Source of the DNA: Bacteroidaceae bacterium
GTDB lineage: Bacteria > Bacteroidota > Bacteroidia > Bacteroidales > Bacteroidaceae
Assembly (NCBI GenBank): GCA_017469925.1
Contig: JAFUFK010000013.1
Location: 372,001 to 436,000, forward strand
Length of the DNA stretch: 64,000 nt
Direction: 5' to 3'
Each line of letters starts with the position of its first letter. The first letter of the stretch is position 1. The position numbers and the translations under genes were made by a program. This document shows positions 1-9,731 of this stretch, piece by piece. The notes under the pieces are model-generated. The model did no database searches. It worked only from the letters and a program-made list of their open reading frames with translations, and was not told where the DNA came from.

Positions 1-987
1 AAGAACGACTATGTGGAGACCTCGCGTGAACTGGTTATCGTCACTGCTCCAGGCCCGGGAAGTGGTAAGATGGCCGTGTGTCTCTCACAGCTTTACAACG
101 AAAATAAGCGAGGAGTCAGTGCCGGTTATGCCAAGTTCGAGACCTTCCCCGTATGGAGCCTGCCCCTGAAGCATCCTGTCAATATCGCTTACGAAGCGGC
201 TACTGCCGACCTGAACGATGTGAACATGATTGACCCCTTCCACCTCGAAGCCTACGATAAAATAGCGGTCAACTATAATCGTGATATCGAAATATTCCCC
301 GTACTCAATGCCCTGTTCGAGGGTATATATGGTGGCAGTCCCTACAAGTCGCCTACCGACATGGGCGTCAATATGGTGGGCTTTTGCATCTCCGACGATG
401 AGGTGTGTTGCAATGCCAGCCGTGAAGAAATTATCCGTCGCTACTACGAGGCCACAAACAAGATGGCGAAAGGTGCCGACAACGAGGCCGAGGTCAATAA
501 GATTCTGATGCTCTTCAATCAGGCAAAGATTACCACTGCCTATCGTCGCGTTACCGTAGCCGCACAGGCCAAGCAGGAACTCAGCGGACATACAGCCGCA
601 GCTATGGAGTTGCAGGACGGCACTATCATTACAGCCAAGTCGTCACCCCTATTGGGTTGTTCGGCTGCTCTCCTGCTTAATGCCACCAAGCATCTGGCTG
701 GTATTGATCATGCCGTAAAACTCATTCCCCAACGCATGATTGAGCCCATACAAAAGACTAAGATTGAGTACCTGGGTGGCAAGAATCCACGTCTGCATAC
801 CGATGAAGTCTTGGTTGCCTTGAGCGTACTATCACGCGACGACGAGCAATGTCGTCGGGCCCTTGAGCAGTTGCCTATGCTACGTAGTTGCCAAGTCCAC
901 TCCACCGTCATGCTCAGCGAGGTAGACCAAAAGATTTTCAAGAAACTCGGCTGTGGTCTGACCTGCGATCCCATACGCAAAAAGTAA
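1..987 (+). CDS. DUF1846 family protein, C-terminal part
   Basis: The reading frame is open from the first base of the window, so the gene starts upstream; about 328 residues are visible out of the roughly 500 usual for the family. The visible part carries a glycine-rich GPGSGK stretch near residue 20 and the long conserved run typical of DUF1846 (UPF0371) proteins, ending in LTCDPIRKK. The biochemical role of the family is not settled, so none is assigned. The next gene starts 16 bases downstream on the same strand, which suggests cotranscription. The ATG/GTG codons inside the visible part are not taken as the start because the frame and the similarity both continue upstream. Confidence 0.8.
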   Translation, partial: KNDYVETSRELVIVTAPGPGSGKMAVCLSQLYNENKRGVSAGYAKFETFPVWSLPLKHPVNIAYEAATADLNDVNMIDPFHLEAYDKIAVNYNRDIEIFPVLNALFEGIYGGSPYKSPTDMGVNMVGFCISDDEVCCNASREEIIRRYYEATNKMAKGADNEAEVNKILMLFNQAKITTAYRRVTVAAQAKQELSGHTAAAMELQDGTIITAKSSPLLGCSAALLLNATKHLAGIDHAVKLIPQRMIEPIQKTKIEYLGGKNPRLHTDEVLVALSVLSRDDEQCRRALEQLPMLRSCQVHSTVMLSEVDQKIFKKLGCGLTCDPIRKK

Positions 988-1003
988 ATAATACACGCAT
1001 ATC

Positions 1004-3211
1004 ATGAAACGAATCCTTATTATCTTTTCAGCAATTGCCGTCATGAGCGCTTGCAAACAACAAGAAGACAAGACCATCATCACACGGAGCGACATCAAAC
1101 TTGAGAGCGATGTCATGACTCCCGAGGCCTTGTGGGCTATGGGCCACATTGGTTCCTATGCTGTATCGCCCGACCAAAAGCACTTGGCCTACCAAGTAAG
1201 CTATTATAGTGTAGAACAAAACCGTAGCCATACTGTCCTCTATCTGCAAGACATAGCCGAGGGGGCTGAACCCCATCTGCTTACCACCCACAGCGAAAGT
1301 GAGAGTGACCCTGTATGGCTCGCCGACAATGAGTTGGCCTTCGCCTCTGAAGGCGAGGTGTGGACCATGAACATTCGTGGCCGAGTGTTAAAGGCTAAAG
1401 GCCGTCAGCAGTTGACTAAGACTAATGGCGAGGTCGAGGGCTTTCTCTTCTCACCCGACCAAAAGAAGATAATCCTTATTAAGCAAGTACCCTTTCACGA
1501 CATCATTGCCGAGCGCCCTGCAGATTTGCCTAAGAGCACTGGCCGTGTGGTCAACGACCTAATGTATCGCCATTGGGACCACTATGTAGAGTCCATACCC
1601 CACCCTTTCGTGCTTGACCTGGAGACGGGTGAGGAGCACGACATCCTCGAAGGCCAGCCCTACGAGTGCCCCATGGAACCTTTCGGTGGCATCGAGCAAC
1701 TGGCTTGGAGCCCAGACTCGAAGTTCATCGCTTTCACCTGTCGCACGAAAACGGGCCTTGACTACAGCATCTCTACAGACAGCGACATTTTCCTCTACAA
1801 TGTGGAAAGTGGCAACCTGGACGACACTAAGAACCTCTGTAAAGGAGGTATTGAATTCGGTGTAGTGCCCGACGAAGGACTGGCCTACCACACCGACAAT
1901 ATGCTCAATCCCACCAAAACGCTCAAGGAACAGGCCATCAACAAGAAAAGCATTGACTACAACGTGGGTTACGACCAGAACCCCAAGTTCTCGCCCGACG
2001 GCAAGTACGTGGCATGGACTTCGATGGAGCGCGACGGCTATGAGGCCGACCGCCAGCGTCTTTGCGTCTATGACCTGCAGAACGGCACGAAGCAATACAT
2101 TACCGAGACGTTCGACTCTAATGTTGACGACTTTGTATGGGCCAGCGACAGCAAGACCATCTACTTCCTCGGCGTATGGCACGCAACTGAAAATCTCTAT
2201 CGCACAAACTTGAATGGCGAAGTGACCCAGCTCAGCAACTATCAGGCCGACTTTGGCAGTCTGCAACTCATCGACGACACACACCTACTTCTCGAACGCC
2301 ACGACTACATGCATCCCGCCGACCTCTACCTTTGTTCCGTAGATGGTGATGCTGTTGCTGATATCCAGCAAATAACTCACGAGAACGACCACATTCTCTC
2401 GCAGATTGCTGCTGGCACGAGCGAAGCCCGGTGGATTAAGACTACTACGGGCGAGGATATGCACTACTGGATTGTGAAGCCCCCTCACTTCGACCCGAAC
2501 AAGAAATACCCAACCCTGCTCTTCTGCGAGGGTGGCCCCCAGAGCCCTGTCAGCCAGTTCTGGTCATATCGTTGGAACTTCATGATTATGGCCGCGCAAG
2601 GCTACGTCATCATTGCACCCAATCGTCACGGGTTGCCTGGTTTTGGCCTTGCTTGGCAAGAAGAAATTTCTGGCGACTGGACAGGCCAATGCATGCAAGA
2701 TTACCTGGCCGCCATTGATGATGCCGCAGAGAATCTGCCCTATGTTGACCGTGACCGCTTGGCTGCCGTAGGCGCTTCATTTGGTGGCTTCAGCGTATAT
2801 TACCTTGCCGGGCATCACGACAAGCGCTTCAAGTGTTTCATTGCCCACGATGGTGCCTTTAACCTTGAGGCTATGTACACAGAGACCGAAGAGAACTGGT
2901 TCTCCAATTGGGAGTATGATGATGCTTATTGGAACAAGGACCAAACGGCTCGTGCCCACAAGACCTACGAAAACAGTCCACATCGCTTTGTCGACCAGTG
3001 GGATACGCCCATTCTCTGCATACACGGCGAGAAGGACTATCGCATCAATGCCACTCAGGGAATGTCGGCCTTCAATGCTGCCCGCATGCGAGGCATAGAG
3101 GCCCAATTACTTATCTTCCCCGACGAGAACCACTGGGTATTGAAGCCCCAAAATGGTATTCTGTGGCAGCGCACCTACTTCCAGTGGCTCAGCCGTTGGC
3201 TTGGGGTGTGA
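1004..3211 (+). CDS. S9 family prolyl oligopeptidase / dipeptidyl peptidase (lipoprotein)
   Basis: Serine peptidase of 735 residues that should release short peptides from oligopeptides in the cell envelope. The start is followed by a lipoprotein signal (hydrophobic stretch, then MSACKQQ), so it is probably anchored to a membrane. The first two thirds look like the beta-propeller with repeated SPD-type motifs (SPDQKH, SPDQKK, SPDSKF, SPDGKY). The C-terminal alpha/beta-hydrolase domain has GASFGG with the nucleophile Ser592, GEKDYR with Asp678 and ENHW with His710, a complete triad. The arrangement resembles DPP5-type enzymes of Porphyromonas and Bacteroides; specificity cannot be read from the sequence. 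An MFS transporter follows after 58 bases and could import the products, which is inference. Confidence 0.88.
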   Translation: MKRILIIFSAIAVMSACKQQEDKTIITRSDIKLESDVMTPEALWAMGHIGSYAVSPDQKHLAYQVSYYSVEQNRSHTVLYLQDIAEGAEPHLLTTHSESESDPVWLADNELAFASEGEVWTMNIRGRVLKAKGRQQLTKTNGEVEGFLFSPDQKKIILIKQVPFHDIIAERPADLPKSTGRVVNDLMYRHWDHYVESIPHPFVLDLETGEEHDILEGQPYECPMEPFGGIEQLAWSPDSKFIAFTCRTKTGLDYSISTDSDIFLYNVESGNLDDTKNLCKGGIEFGVVPDEGLAYHTDNMLNPTKTLKEQAINKKSIDYNVGYDQNPKFSPDGKYVAWTSMERDGYEADRQRLCVYDLQNGTKQYITETFDSNVDDFVWASDSKTIYFLGVWHATENLYRTNLNGEVTQLSNYQADFGSLQLIDDTHLLLERHDYMHPADLYLCSVDGDAVADIQQITHENDHILSQIAAGTSEARWIKTTTGEDMHYWIVKPPHFDPNKKYPTLLFCEGGPQSPVSQFWSYRWNFMIMAAQGYVIIAPNRHGLPGFGLAWQEEISGDWTGQCMQDYLAAIDDAAENLPYVDRDRLAAVGASFGGFSVYYLAGHHDKRFKCFIAHDGAFNLEAMYTETEENWFSNWEYDDAYWNKDQTARAHKTYENSPHRFVDQWDTPILCIHGEKDYRINATQGMSAFNAARMRGIEAQLLIFPDENHWVLKPQNGILWQRTYFQWLSRWLGV

Positions 3212-3269
3212 GGTCTTTAAAAGAACTGATAACTTTATAACAAATAACATTTAAACTTTTACTAGAGTA

Positions 3270-4886
3270 ATGACTGAACAAATCAAGACGCTTAGGGATA
3301 GTGCGGCTATGCGCTGGACTGCCCTGCTGCTGCTAGCGCTGGCCATGTTCTGCAGCTACATTTTCATGGACATCCTCTCCCCCATCAAGGACTTGATGCA
3401 GGAGACGCGCGGATGGGACTCGACAGCCTTCGGTACAATGCAAGGCTCGGAAGTGTTTCTCAACGTTTTCGTCTTCTTCCTCATCTTTGCTGGCATCATT
3501 TTGGACAAGATGGGCGTGCGCTTCACAGCCCTGCTTTCTGCCTCTGTGATGTTGGTGGGCGCCATCGTTAAATGGTACGCCGTAAGTGAGTCGTTCATGG
3601 GCTCAGGTCTGGAACAATGGTTTACAGACCATCTCAACTACATCCCCGTATTCGACGAGTTGGGTGTATCTCCCTTCTATGAGGGTATGCCTGCCTCGGC
3701 TAAGTTTGCAGCTGTGGGCTTCATGGTATTTGGTTGTGGCGTAGAGATGGCCGGCATTACCGTAAGCCGTGGTATTGTAAAGTGGTTCAAGGGTCGTGAG
3801 ATGGCTCTCGCCATGGGATCGGAAATGGCACTGGCTCGTTTGGGCGTGGCCACCTGCATGATTTTCTCTCCCTTCTTCGCAAAGTTGGGAGGCCAGATGG
3901 ATGTCAGCCGTTCAGTAGCCTTTGGCGTTGTGTTGCTTTGTATCGCACTGATGATGACTATCGTATATTTCTTCATGGACAAGAAATTGGATGAGCAGAC
4001 AGGCGAAGCAGAAGAGAAGGACGACCCCTTTAAGGTGAGCGACATCGGTACCATCTTGAGCGATTCAGGCTTTTGGCTTGTAGCTCTACTTTGTGTACTC
4101 TACTATTCGGCCATATTCCCCTTCCAGAAGTATGCCGTCAACATGCTACAATGCAACTTAAGCCTGACGGAGCCTGCTTCGAATTCATTTTGGGCTAGTT
4201 CAAGCGTAACCATCGTACAGTACGTCATCATGCTCATCGTGGCAGCTGCGGGCTTTGCCTCTAACTTTCAAAAGCGCAAGTCGATGCAGTACGGTCTGCT
4301 TACTGTCTCTATCGTAGCATTGGTAACCTATTGCTACATGGGCTACATGCGCCAGTCTGCCGAAAGTATCTTTGCTGTATTCCCTTTGTTGGCTGTGCTC
4401 ATTACCCCCATTCTGGGTTCGTACGTTGACCACAAGGGTAAGGCAGCCTCGATGCTCGTATTGGGCTCGCTGCTGCTGATTGCCTGCCACCTGACATTTG
4501 CCTTTGTACTGCCCATGTTTAAGGGAAGTGCTGTGGGTGGTATAATCATTGCCTACGTAACCATTCTGGTACTAGGAGCTTCGTTCTCTTTGGTACCAGC
4601 ATCACTATGGCCCTCTGTGCCCAAACTGGTGGACGCCAAGGTAATTGGCTCTGCCTATGCACTGATTTTCTGGATTCAGAACATCGGTCTATGGCTGTTC
4701 CCGCTGCTTATCGGTAAGGTACTGGATAAAACAAATCCGGGCGTGACCGACCCGACACAATTCAACTACACGGCTCCGCTTGTGATGTTGGCATCATTGG
4801 GAGTCTTGGCGCTTATTCTTGGCCTTATTCTGAAGGTGGTTGACCGCCGCAAGGGCATCGGACTGGAAGAGCCGAATATCAAATAA
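3270..4886 (+). CDS. MFS transporter
   Basis: Integral membrane protein of 538 residues with about twelve hydrophobic segments and a cytoplasmic charged loop near residues 235-255 (DKKLDEQTGEAEEKDD). The family moves small solutes using the proton gradient; this longer-than-average, Bacteroidetes-type member has no substrate that can be named from sequence. A large non-membrane insert lies between segments 3 and 4 (about residues 105-145). It follows the S9 peptidase gene, so peptide or amino-acid uptake is a reasonable guess. Its last 8 bases overlap the end of the convergent RNA methyltransferase gene. Confidence 0.85.
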   Translation: MTEQIKTLRDSAAMRWTALLLLALAMFCSYIFMDILSPIKDLMQETRGWDSTAFGTMQGSEVFLNVFVFFLIFAGIILDKMGVRFTALLSASVMLVGAIVKWYAVSESFMGSGLEQWFTDHLNYIPVFDELGVSPFYEGMPASAKFAAVGFMVFGCGVEMAGITVSRGIVKWFKGREMALAMGSEMALARLGVATCMIFSPFFAKLGGQMDVSRSVAFGVVLLCIALMMTIVYFFMDKKLDEQTGEAEEKDDPFKVSDIGTILSDSGFWLVALLCVLYYSAIFPFQKYAVNMLQCNLSLTEPASNSFWASSSVTIVQYVIMLIVAAAGFASNFQKRKSMQYGLLTVSIVALVTYCYMGYMRQSAESIFAVFPLLAVLITPILGSYVDHKGKAASMLVLGSLLLIACHLTFAFVLPMFKGSAVGGIIIAYVTILVLGASFSLVPASLWPSVPKLVDAKVIGSAYALIFWIQNIGLWLFPLLIGKVLDKTNPGVTDPTQFNYTAPLVMLASLGVLALILGLILKVVDRRKGIGLEEPNIK

Positions 4887-5673
4887 GCGCTTTGCGTTGG
4901 CGTACGGCTTCGTACATTAGAATAGCAGCTGAGACGCTGACATTCAAAGAATCGAGCTGACCGAGCATTGGAATACGGATGTGAGCATCTGCCACCCGTC
5001 GCCATTGCTCGGTCAGTCCTGTTGATTCCGTACCCATGACAATGGCCGTAGGCTTGGTCATGTCGGTTTCGTAATAGAGATGGCTGTCCTGTAGTTGTGC
5101 CGTAAGGACATTTACCCTATTACGTTTTAGAAAGTCGATACACTCCTCGCTTGTACATGCTACAGTAGGCACAGTGAAGATGGCACCCAAAGAGGCCCGG
5201 ATAAGGTTAGGGTTGTAGAGGTCTGTCAAAGGGTCGCAGACTATGACCCCCGTAATACCAGCAGCATCAGCCGAGCGCAAAATAGCGCCAAGGTTACCAG
5301 GCTTCTCCACACGCTCGAGAACAATGAAGAGAGGAGTCTTAGGTCCTATAAGGGCATTAAGGTCTTTATCTCCCTTGGCTCTCACAAGGGCAATCATGCC
5401 TTCCGTAGTACCGCGATAGGCAATGCGCTCATAGAGAGCGGAGGATATAGTGTAAGCCTGCTGCGGCAGGCTTACACCCTCCACCCCGCCCTCATTTAGT
5501 AAGTCAGGACAAAAGAAAAGCGTATCGACCTCATAGCCCGCACATAAGCAGTGCTGCAATTCACGGCGTCCCTCCACAACAAAAAGGCCACTCGCACGGC
5601 GTTCCTTCGAACTTTGTTGGATGTCCAGGAGACGCTTGACCTTGGGATTCTTCGTGCTTGTGATTGATTCCAT
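4879..5673 (-). CDS. TrmH/SpoU-family RNA 2'-O-methyltransferase
   Basis: S-adenosylmethionine-dependent methyltransferase of 264 residues that modifies a ribose 2'-OH in rRNA or tRNA. The N-terminal part (about residues 1-100) is the SpoU substrate-binding domain beginning with SITSTKNPKVKRL. The SPOUT knot domain has all three motifs: VEKPGNLGAILRSADAAG, MGTESTGL, and IPMLGQLDSLNVSVSAAI with the conserved LNVSVSAA loop. The target nucleotide is unknown. It starts only one base after the end of the GH97 gene, so it is probably the last gene of the PL11-GH97 transcript, although the function is unrelated. Confidence 0.88.
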   Translation of the reverse strand: MESITSTKNPKVKRLLDIQQSSKERRASGLFVVEGRRELQHCLCAGYEVDTLFFCPDLLNEGGVEGVSLPQQAYTISSALYERIAYRGTTEGMIALVRAKGDKDLNALIGPKTPLFIVLERVEKPGNLGAILRSADAAGITGVIVCDPLTDLYNPNLIRASLGAIFTVPTVACTSEECIDFLKRNRVNVLTAQLQDSHLYYETDMTKPTAIVMGTESTGLTEQWRRVADAHIRIPMLGQLDSLNVSVSAAILMYEAVRQRKALI

Positions 5674-5674
5674 A

Positions 5675-7627
5675 TTAATAAAGAACTATGGCTGATTCGG
5701 CGGCAATGGTAGCCTTCAACGTACCACGCTTATCGAGGGAAACAGATGTGGCACCTTTTACGTCGTCGAGCCACGTCACTTGCTTGCCTGCTAACATCGG
5801 CAATTGAACGTTAAGTTGCAGAGGCTCCTTCTGTCCGTTTAAGGCACAAACGAACCAGCGTTCGCCCGTACGACGAGCTAAGACGAGATTCTTGCCAGGA
5901 TAACCTGCGATATAGCGCGTCTCATCCCAAACCGTCGGCACCAAGTGCATGAAGTCTATTTGCCAACGAGGCGTCACCTGCTCGTCGAGATTCATAGGTG
6001 TAAGTGCAAAATTCTGAACGCTCGACTGGAACGCTATGGCAGTACCCAGTTCGAAGACATCACTCACACGACGGGTCGTTCCACGTTTATTATCACGGCT
6101 AAGACGTTGCTGCAATACGGTGCCGCCAAACTCCATCGAGCCCACAGCATTACGGCAGAAGGGATGGAGGGTAGCGTTAAAGCCTTCCATGTCGTCCATG
6201 TGCTGGCTGAAAACAAGATTCTCACTCGCAAGCACAGCCTCCGACGAACAGTAGTTGGGATACATCCGCTCCCAGCCGCGTGGCAGCGTGCAACCGTGGA
6301 AGATACACTGTATGCCGTAGTCGTTGGCGTCGGAGAGAATCTGTTCGTAGAGTTTGATAGTCTCCTGCTTATCGCCGGCAAAGAAATCGACCTTTATGCC
6401 CTTTACGCCATGCTCATGCAACCACTTCATCTCCTTTTTGCGGACGATGGGGCTATACATACGATGCTTTGCACATTGAGGGGCATCGTTCCATCCACCG
6501 TTTGAGTTATACCAGACCCATGGGGCTACACCCTTCTGGCGGGCATGGGCAAAGAGTTGTTCCATCCGTTCGTGGCCGATGTTGGTTTCCCAACCTCCAT
6601 CGATGAGGCAATACTCCCAACCGAGCGCAGAGGCAAGGTCGATGAAGCGAATCTGGTCGTCGTAGTTGATGCTGGCATCTTGCCATATAATCCACGACCA
6701 AGTGCTACGGCCGCCCTTATATTCAAAGTTCGGCTCATAGAGAGGTTCTACGACATCCCAGGTTACCGTGCTCTCGACAATGGGACCAAGGCCGGGTGCC
6801 AACGTAATGGTACGCCAAGGCGTGGAACCAGGCAGGCCAAATTGTGCGCCCGTACTACCGAATCCATTGTTCTCACCTTCCATAGGGAATGCTATCGTGA
6901 AGAGTCCGTCGGCTGTAGGGTCACTCAGATGTGAACCACAATAACGTCCGTCGAGTCCTGTCTCACTAACCTGCAACCAACCGCGGTCGCCAGCATGGAA
7001 TAGGCAGGGAAAAGTAAAGCCATGACCATACTTCGACTTTGCACTTACTGGGGCATCGGGCACATATTCTTCCTCATAAGAGGGTTTTGTTCGCTTCCAG
7101 CCCACCATCGGGTCACTTTGCGGAGAAAGGAAGGTCGTGGCATCGTCTGGCAAATTAAAGCCTGAGGCCTCGCTCGTCACTACAATAGCGGCCGTCTCGC
7201 CCTGCATAGGAATGTTGTAGCGATACGCGATGTTATGGTTGCCCACACGGAAATCAACGGTAAGGGCTTTGTGACGTGGAGTCTCCACCGTGAAGTACTG
7301 GTGCTGATACTTGGCATCAACCTCGCTCTGCTTGCCCTGACGCAGGGTATAGCGATAGTGCACAAGCTTGCCCCCTGTTTCTTTCAGGATAAGGTCGTGG
7401 GTCCAATCAGCCACATTCGAAGTTAGACCTAACGGAGAATCTTCGAGAAGCTGAACATCAATGGTGTCCTTCTTCACTACTTTACGGTAACCGGCAGTGT
7501 AGATTAGACGTCCACCTTCGAGACGGACATCAACGTAGGTCATATGGTCTGGGCTCAGTATGCGTGTCGTCTGGGCAGACACTAAAGATGTAACAAATAA
7601 AGAAAGAAGGAAAGCAATACGTTTCAT
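5675..7627 (-). CDS. Glycoside hydrolase family 97 (retaining alpha-galactosidase-like)
   Basis: Exo-acting glycosidase of 650 residues with a signal peptide (MKRIAFLLSLFVTSLVSAQ). The start chosen is the ATG at 7627 because it begins a clean signal peptide; the open frame extends 17 codons further up, into the end of the PL11 gene. An N-terminal beta-sandwich is followed by a TIM barrel. GIKVDFF puts an Asp at 414 and YCSSEAV a Glu at 463. In GH97 the retaining alpha-galactosidase branch has a nucleophile Asp at this place, while the inverting SusB-type alpha-glucosidases do not, so a retaining alpha-galactosidase is inferred. It lies 38 bases downstream of a rhamnogalacturonan lyase, consistent with trimming pectic side chains in the periplasm. 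Confidence 0.9.
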   Translation of the reverse strand: MKRIAFLLSLFVTSLVSAQTTRILSPDHMTYVDVRLEGGRLIYTAGYRKVVKKDTIDVQLLEDSPLGLTSNVADWTHDLILKETGGKLVHYRYTLRQGKQSEVDAKYQHQYFTVETPRHKALTVDFRVGNHNIAYRYNIPMQGETAAIVVTSEASGFNLPDDATTFLSPQSDPMVGWKRTKPSYEEEYVPDAPVSAKSKYGHGFTFPCLFHAGDRGWLQVSETGLDGRYCGSHLSDPTADGLFTIAFPMEGENNGFGSTGAQFGLPGSTPWRTITLAPGLGPIVESTVTWDVVEPLYEPNFEYKGGRSTWSWIIWQDASINYDDQIRFIDLASALGWEYCLIDGGWETNIGHERMEQLFAHARQKGVAPWVWYNSNGGWNDAPQCAKHRMYSPIVRKKEMKWLHEHGVKGIKVDFFAGDKQETIKLYEQILSDANDYGIQCIFHGCTLPRGWERMYPNYCSSEAVLASENLVFSQHMDDMEGFNATLHPFCRNAVGSMEFGGTVLQQRLSRDNKRGTTRRVSDVFELGTAIAFQSSVQNFALTPMNLDEQVTPRWQIDFMHLVPTVWDETRYIAGYPGKNLVLARRTGERWFVCALNGQKEPLQLNVQLPMLAGKQVTWLDDVKGATSVSLDKRGTLKATIAAESAIVLY

Positions 7628-7665
7628 AAGACTATGGGATTTTAGTGATTTAGAATTCAATAGAT

Positions 7666-9600
7666 TTAGAATTGCCAACCGCGGAACAGACGACCGCTCC
7701 CCAGAAGTTCGTAACCAAAGTAAAAACCGACTTGGGTAGGCTGGTTATAGGCCACATTCTGGGTGGTGATGCTATGGCGATAGACGGGGTCTTGTAGGAA
7801 AGTATGGAAACGATAAGGCGTCGGAATGGCAGTTACATATACTCGCAGATGCTTGTTGTCGCGAGTGCGCACAAGCACTTCTTCCCGCCAATCTCCGAGG
7901 ATGTCGCCCTGAAGGCAAGGATTGCTTTTCGTTCCATTATTGAATTGGCAACCCTCCATTTGCAGCAAGGGACGACAAGCATGTTCCTCGGGAACATATT
8001 TCGATATAGTCTCGTGGTCAAGCATCTCACGAAGAAGGTCCCCATCCCACCAGACAGCCATATTAATGGGGATATGTGCCAGACTATCGGTAACCTCGCC
8101 ACGTATATTGCGAATACCACCACTACTGCTGCTCCACATTTCCAAACCGGGGTTTGTGGGGTCGATATCGGCAGCCATGCAACGACCGACGTCGGTATTG
8201 TCGGGTAATTGAAAGATAACCTTACCTGTGGCGGCATCGCGAAACTCCGAGCCATCGCGTTTGTTTTCATGGCAGTCCCACACCTGCAGGCGGTCGCTGA
8301 GCGGGAAGAAACTGGTTACATGCATGGCATCACCATGACCAAAGCCTGTAGAATAAAGACCCTTTCCATTGTCATCAACAGCCATCGAACCATAGGTAAT
8401 CTCGTCGCGCCCGTCGCCATCAACGTCGGCTACACGCAAGTTGTGGTTGCCCTGCCCTGCATATCTGCGTCCCTCCTTATTTGAGTCGAAGACCCAACGG
8501 AGTTTCAATTCTCGCCCGTCGAAGTCCCATGCAGCAAGTACCGAACGCGTATAATAGCCTCGGCACATGACGACTGAGGGATGCACGCCATCGAGGTATG
8601 CCACACAGGCCAGGTAGCGTTCACTACGATTGGCGTAATTGTCGCCCCAGTCTTGCAACTCTCCACGCTCAGGTACATAATCGACGGTATGGATGGCACC
8701 TCCCGTTCGTCCGTCGAACACGGTCAGATATTCCGGGCCTTTATAGATGAAGCCTCCTCGGGCAGCCTTACGATCCATATTATTGGGCCAGCCAGGACCG
8801 CGGAATTGTTCGTTAGGATTGCCGTTAGCCTGATAAACCTTCGTGTCGGGTTGGCGCACATGATTGGCATCGGCATCGCCAATAACCCTTCCAAGCCCAT
8901 CAATAGTTCCATCACCCGTCTTGCACACAAGTTCTGCACGACCATCGCCATCGAAGTCATAGACCATGAACTGGGTGTAATGGGCTCCGCTACGAATGTT
9001 GCGCCCCAAGTCTATTCGCCAAAGCTGTTTCCCATTCAGTTTATAGGCGTCAAGGATGGTGTTGTTCGTAATACCCGACTGGGAATTATCTTTCGAGTTC
9101 GAAGGGTCCCACTTCAGCACGATTTCCATCTGCCCGTCCCCATCAAGGTCGGCAACTGTAGCGTCATTCGCGATATACTCCACCGAACGTCCATTCACGT
9201 CGGTGTAGCCAACGGGCTGCTGAAGGGCAATGTCGAGATAGCCCATGGGAGCATTGGCAGGCAGAGTCCACTTGCCTCGTTGGGCAACACCTTTCCTGGT
9301 CGTGCGCACCTCGTACCTTGCCTGTTTCGTTTTGGGATAGTAGTCCATCAGGCAGGTAGGCTCGCCTGGCCCGCGATGTCCAATTCGTTTACCATCGCGA
9401 TAGATGTCGAACTCCGTTCCGAGGGGGTCTTCCTTCAGGTAACGCCAGGAGACCATGACACTATCCTCCGATGTCCTGACGGCTACCACACCACGGTCGA
9501 GACGTTCCATCTGGAGGCGGCTAAAGTCGTAACGAGCCTGGGCATTGACATTGAGCATTATTAAGGAAGATGAGAAAAGAAGAAAGGCTAATCGTTTCAT
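7666..9600 (-). CDS. Rhamnogalacturonan lyase, polysaccharide lyase family 11
   Basis: Secreted enzyme of 644 residues that cleaves the rhamnogalacturonan I backbone of pectin by beta-elimination. A signal peptide (MKRLAFLLFSSSLIMLNVNAQ) is followed by a short beta-domain and an eight-bladed propeller. Repeated calcium-binding loops of the DxDGDG type are visible (DLDGDGQMEI, DFDGDGRAEL, DVDGDGRDEI), as are the long conserved runs of PL11 such as WDPSNSKDNSQSG and GDWREEV. Length fits the family. It is the first gene after a good promoter at 9635-9642 and is followed by GH97. There is no SusC/SusD pair next to it, so this is not a classical polysaccharide utilisation locus. Confidence 0.93.
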   Translation of the reverse strand: MKRLAFLLFSSSLIMLNVNAQARYDFSRLQMERLDRGVVAVRTSEDSVMVSWRYLKEDPLGTEFDIYRDGKRIGHRGPGEPTCLMDYYPKTKQARYEVRTTRKGVAQRGKWTLPANAPMGYLDIALQQPVGYTDVNGRSVEYIANDATVADLDGDGQMEIVLKWDPSNSKDNSQSGITNNTILDAYKLNGKQLWRIDLGRNIRSGAHYTQFMVYDFDGDGRAELVCKTGDGTIDGLGRVIGDADANHVRQPDTKVYQANGNPNEQFRGPGWPNNMDRKAARGGFIYKGPEYLTVFDGRTGGAIHTVDYVPERGELQDWGDNYANRSERYLACVAYLDGVHPSVVMCRGYYTRSVLAAWDFDGRELKLRWVFDSNKEGRRYAGQGNHNLRVADVDGDGRDEITYGSMAVDDNGKGLYSTGFGHGDAMHVTSFFPLSDRLQVWDCHENKRDGSEFRDAATGKVIFQLPDNTDVGRCMAADIDPTNPGLEMWSSSSGGIRNIRGEVTDSLAHIPINMAVWWDGDLLREMLDHETISKYVPEEHACRPLLQMEGCQFNNGTKSNPCLQGDILGDWREEVLVRTRDNKHLRVYVTAIPTPYRFHTFLQDPVYRHSITTQNVAYNQPTQVGFYFGYELLGSGRLFRGWQF

Positions 9601-9634
9601 GCTCTTTACTTATGGTGTCGTTAATTGAATCATA

Positions 9635-9642
9635 CAAATGTA
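9635..9642 (-). promoter_or_regulatory. Bacteroidetes -7 element for the PL11 gene
   Basis: On the minus strand this reads TACATTTG, matching the Bacteroidetes consensus TAnnTTTG. It lies about 35 bases upstream of the PL11 start codon, which gives a short leader. It is back to back with the promoter of the TonB receptor. Confidence 0.65.
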
Positions 9643-9707
9643 GTGATTTTATTCCGTCTGGCAATCGTTTTGGCCTACTTTTTGCCAAATAATCGAAAAA
9701 GATTCAT

Positions 9708-9715
9708 TATCTTTG
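9708..9715 (+). promoter_or_regulatory. Bacteroidetes -7 element for the TonB-dependent receptor
   Basis: TATCTTTG matches TAnnTTTG, with a TTTG about 23 bases upstream (9681-9684) as a possible -33 element. Transcription would begin near 9722, which puts the hairpin at 9732-9745 inside the leader. Confidence 0.65.
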
Positions 9716-9731
9716 TACCTTCGAAAGAGAA

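Noticed and set aside
7628-7678. Longer GH97 start overlapping the PL11 gene
   Set aside because: The 17 extra residues would precede a perfect signal peptide; the ATG at 7627 is much more likely.
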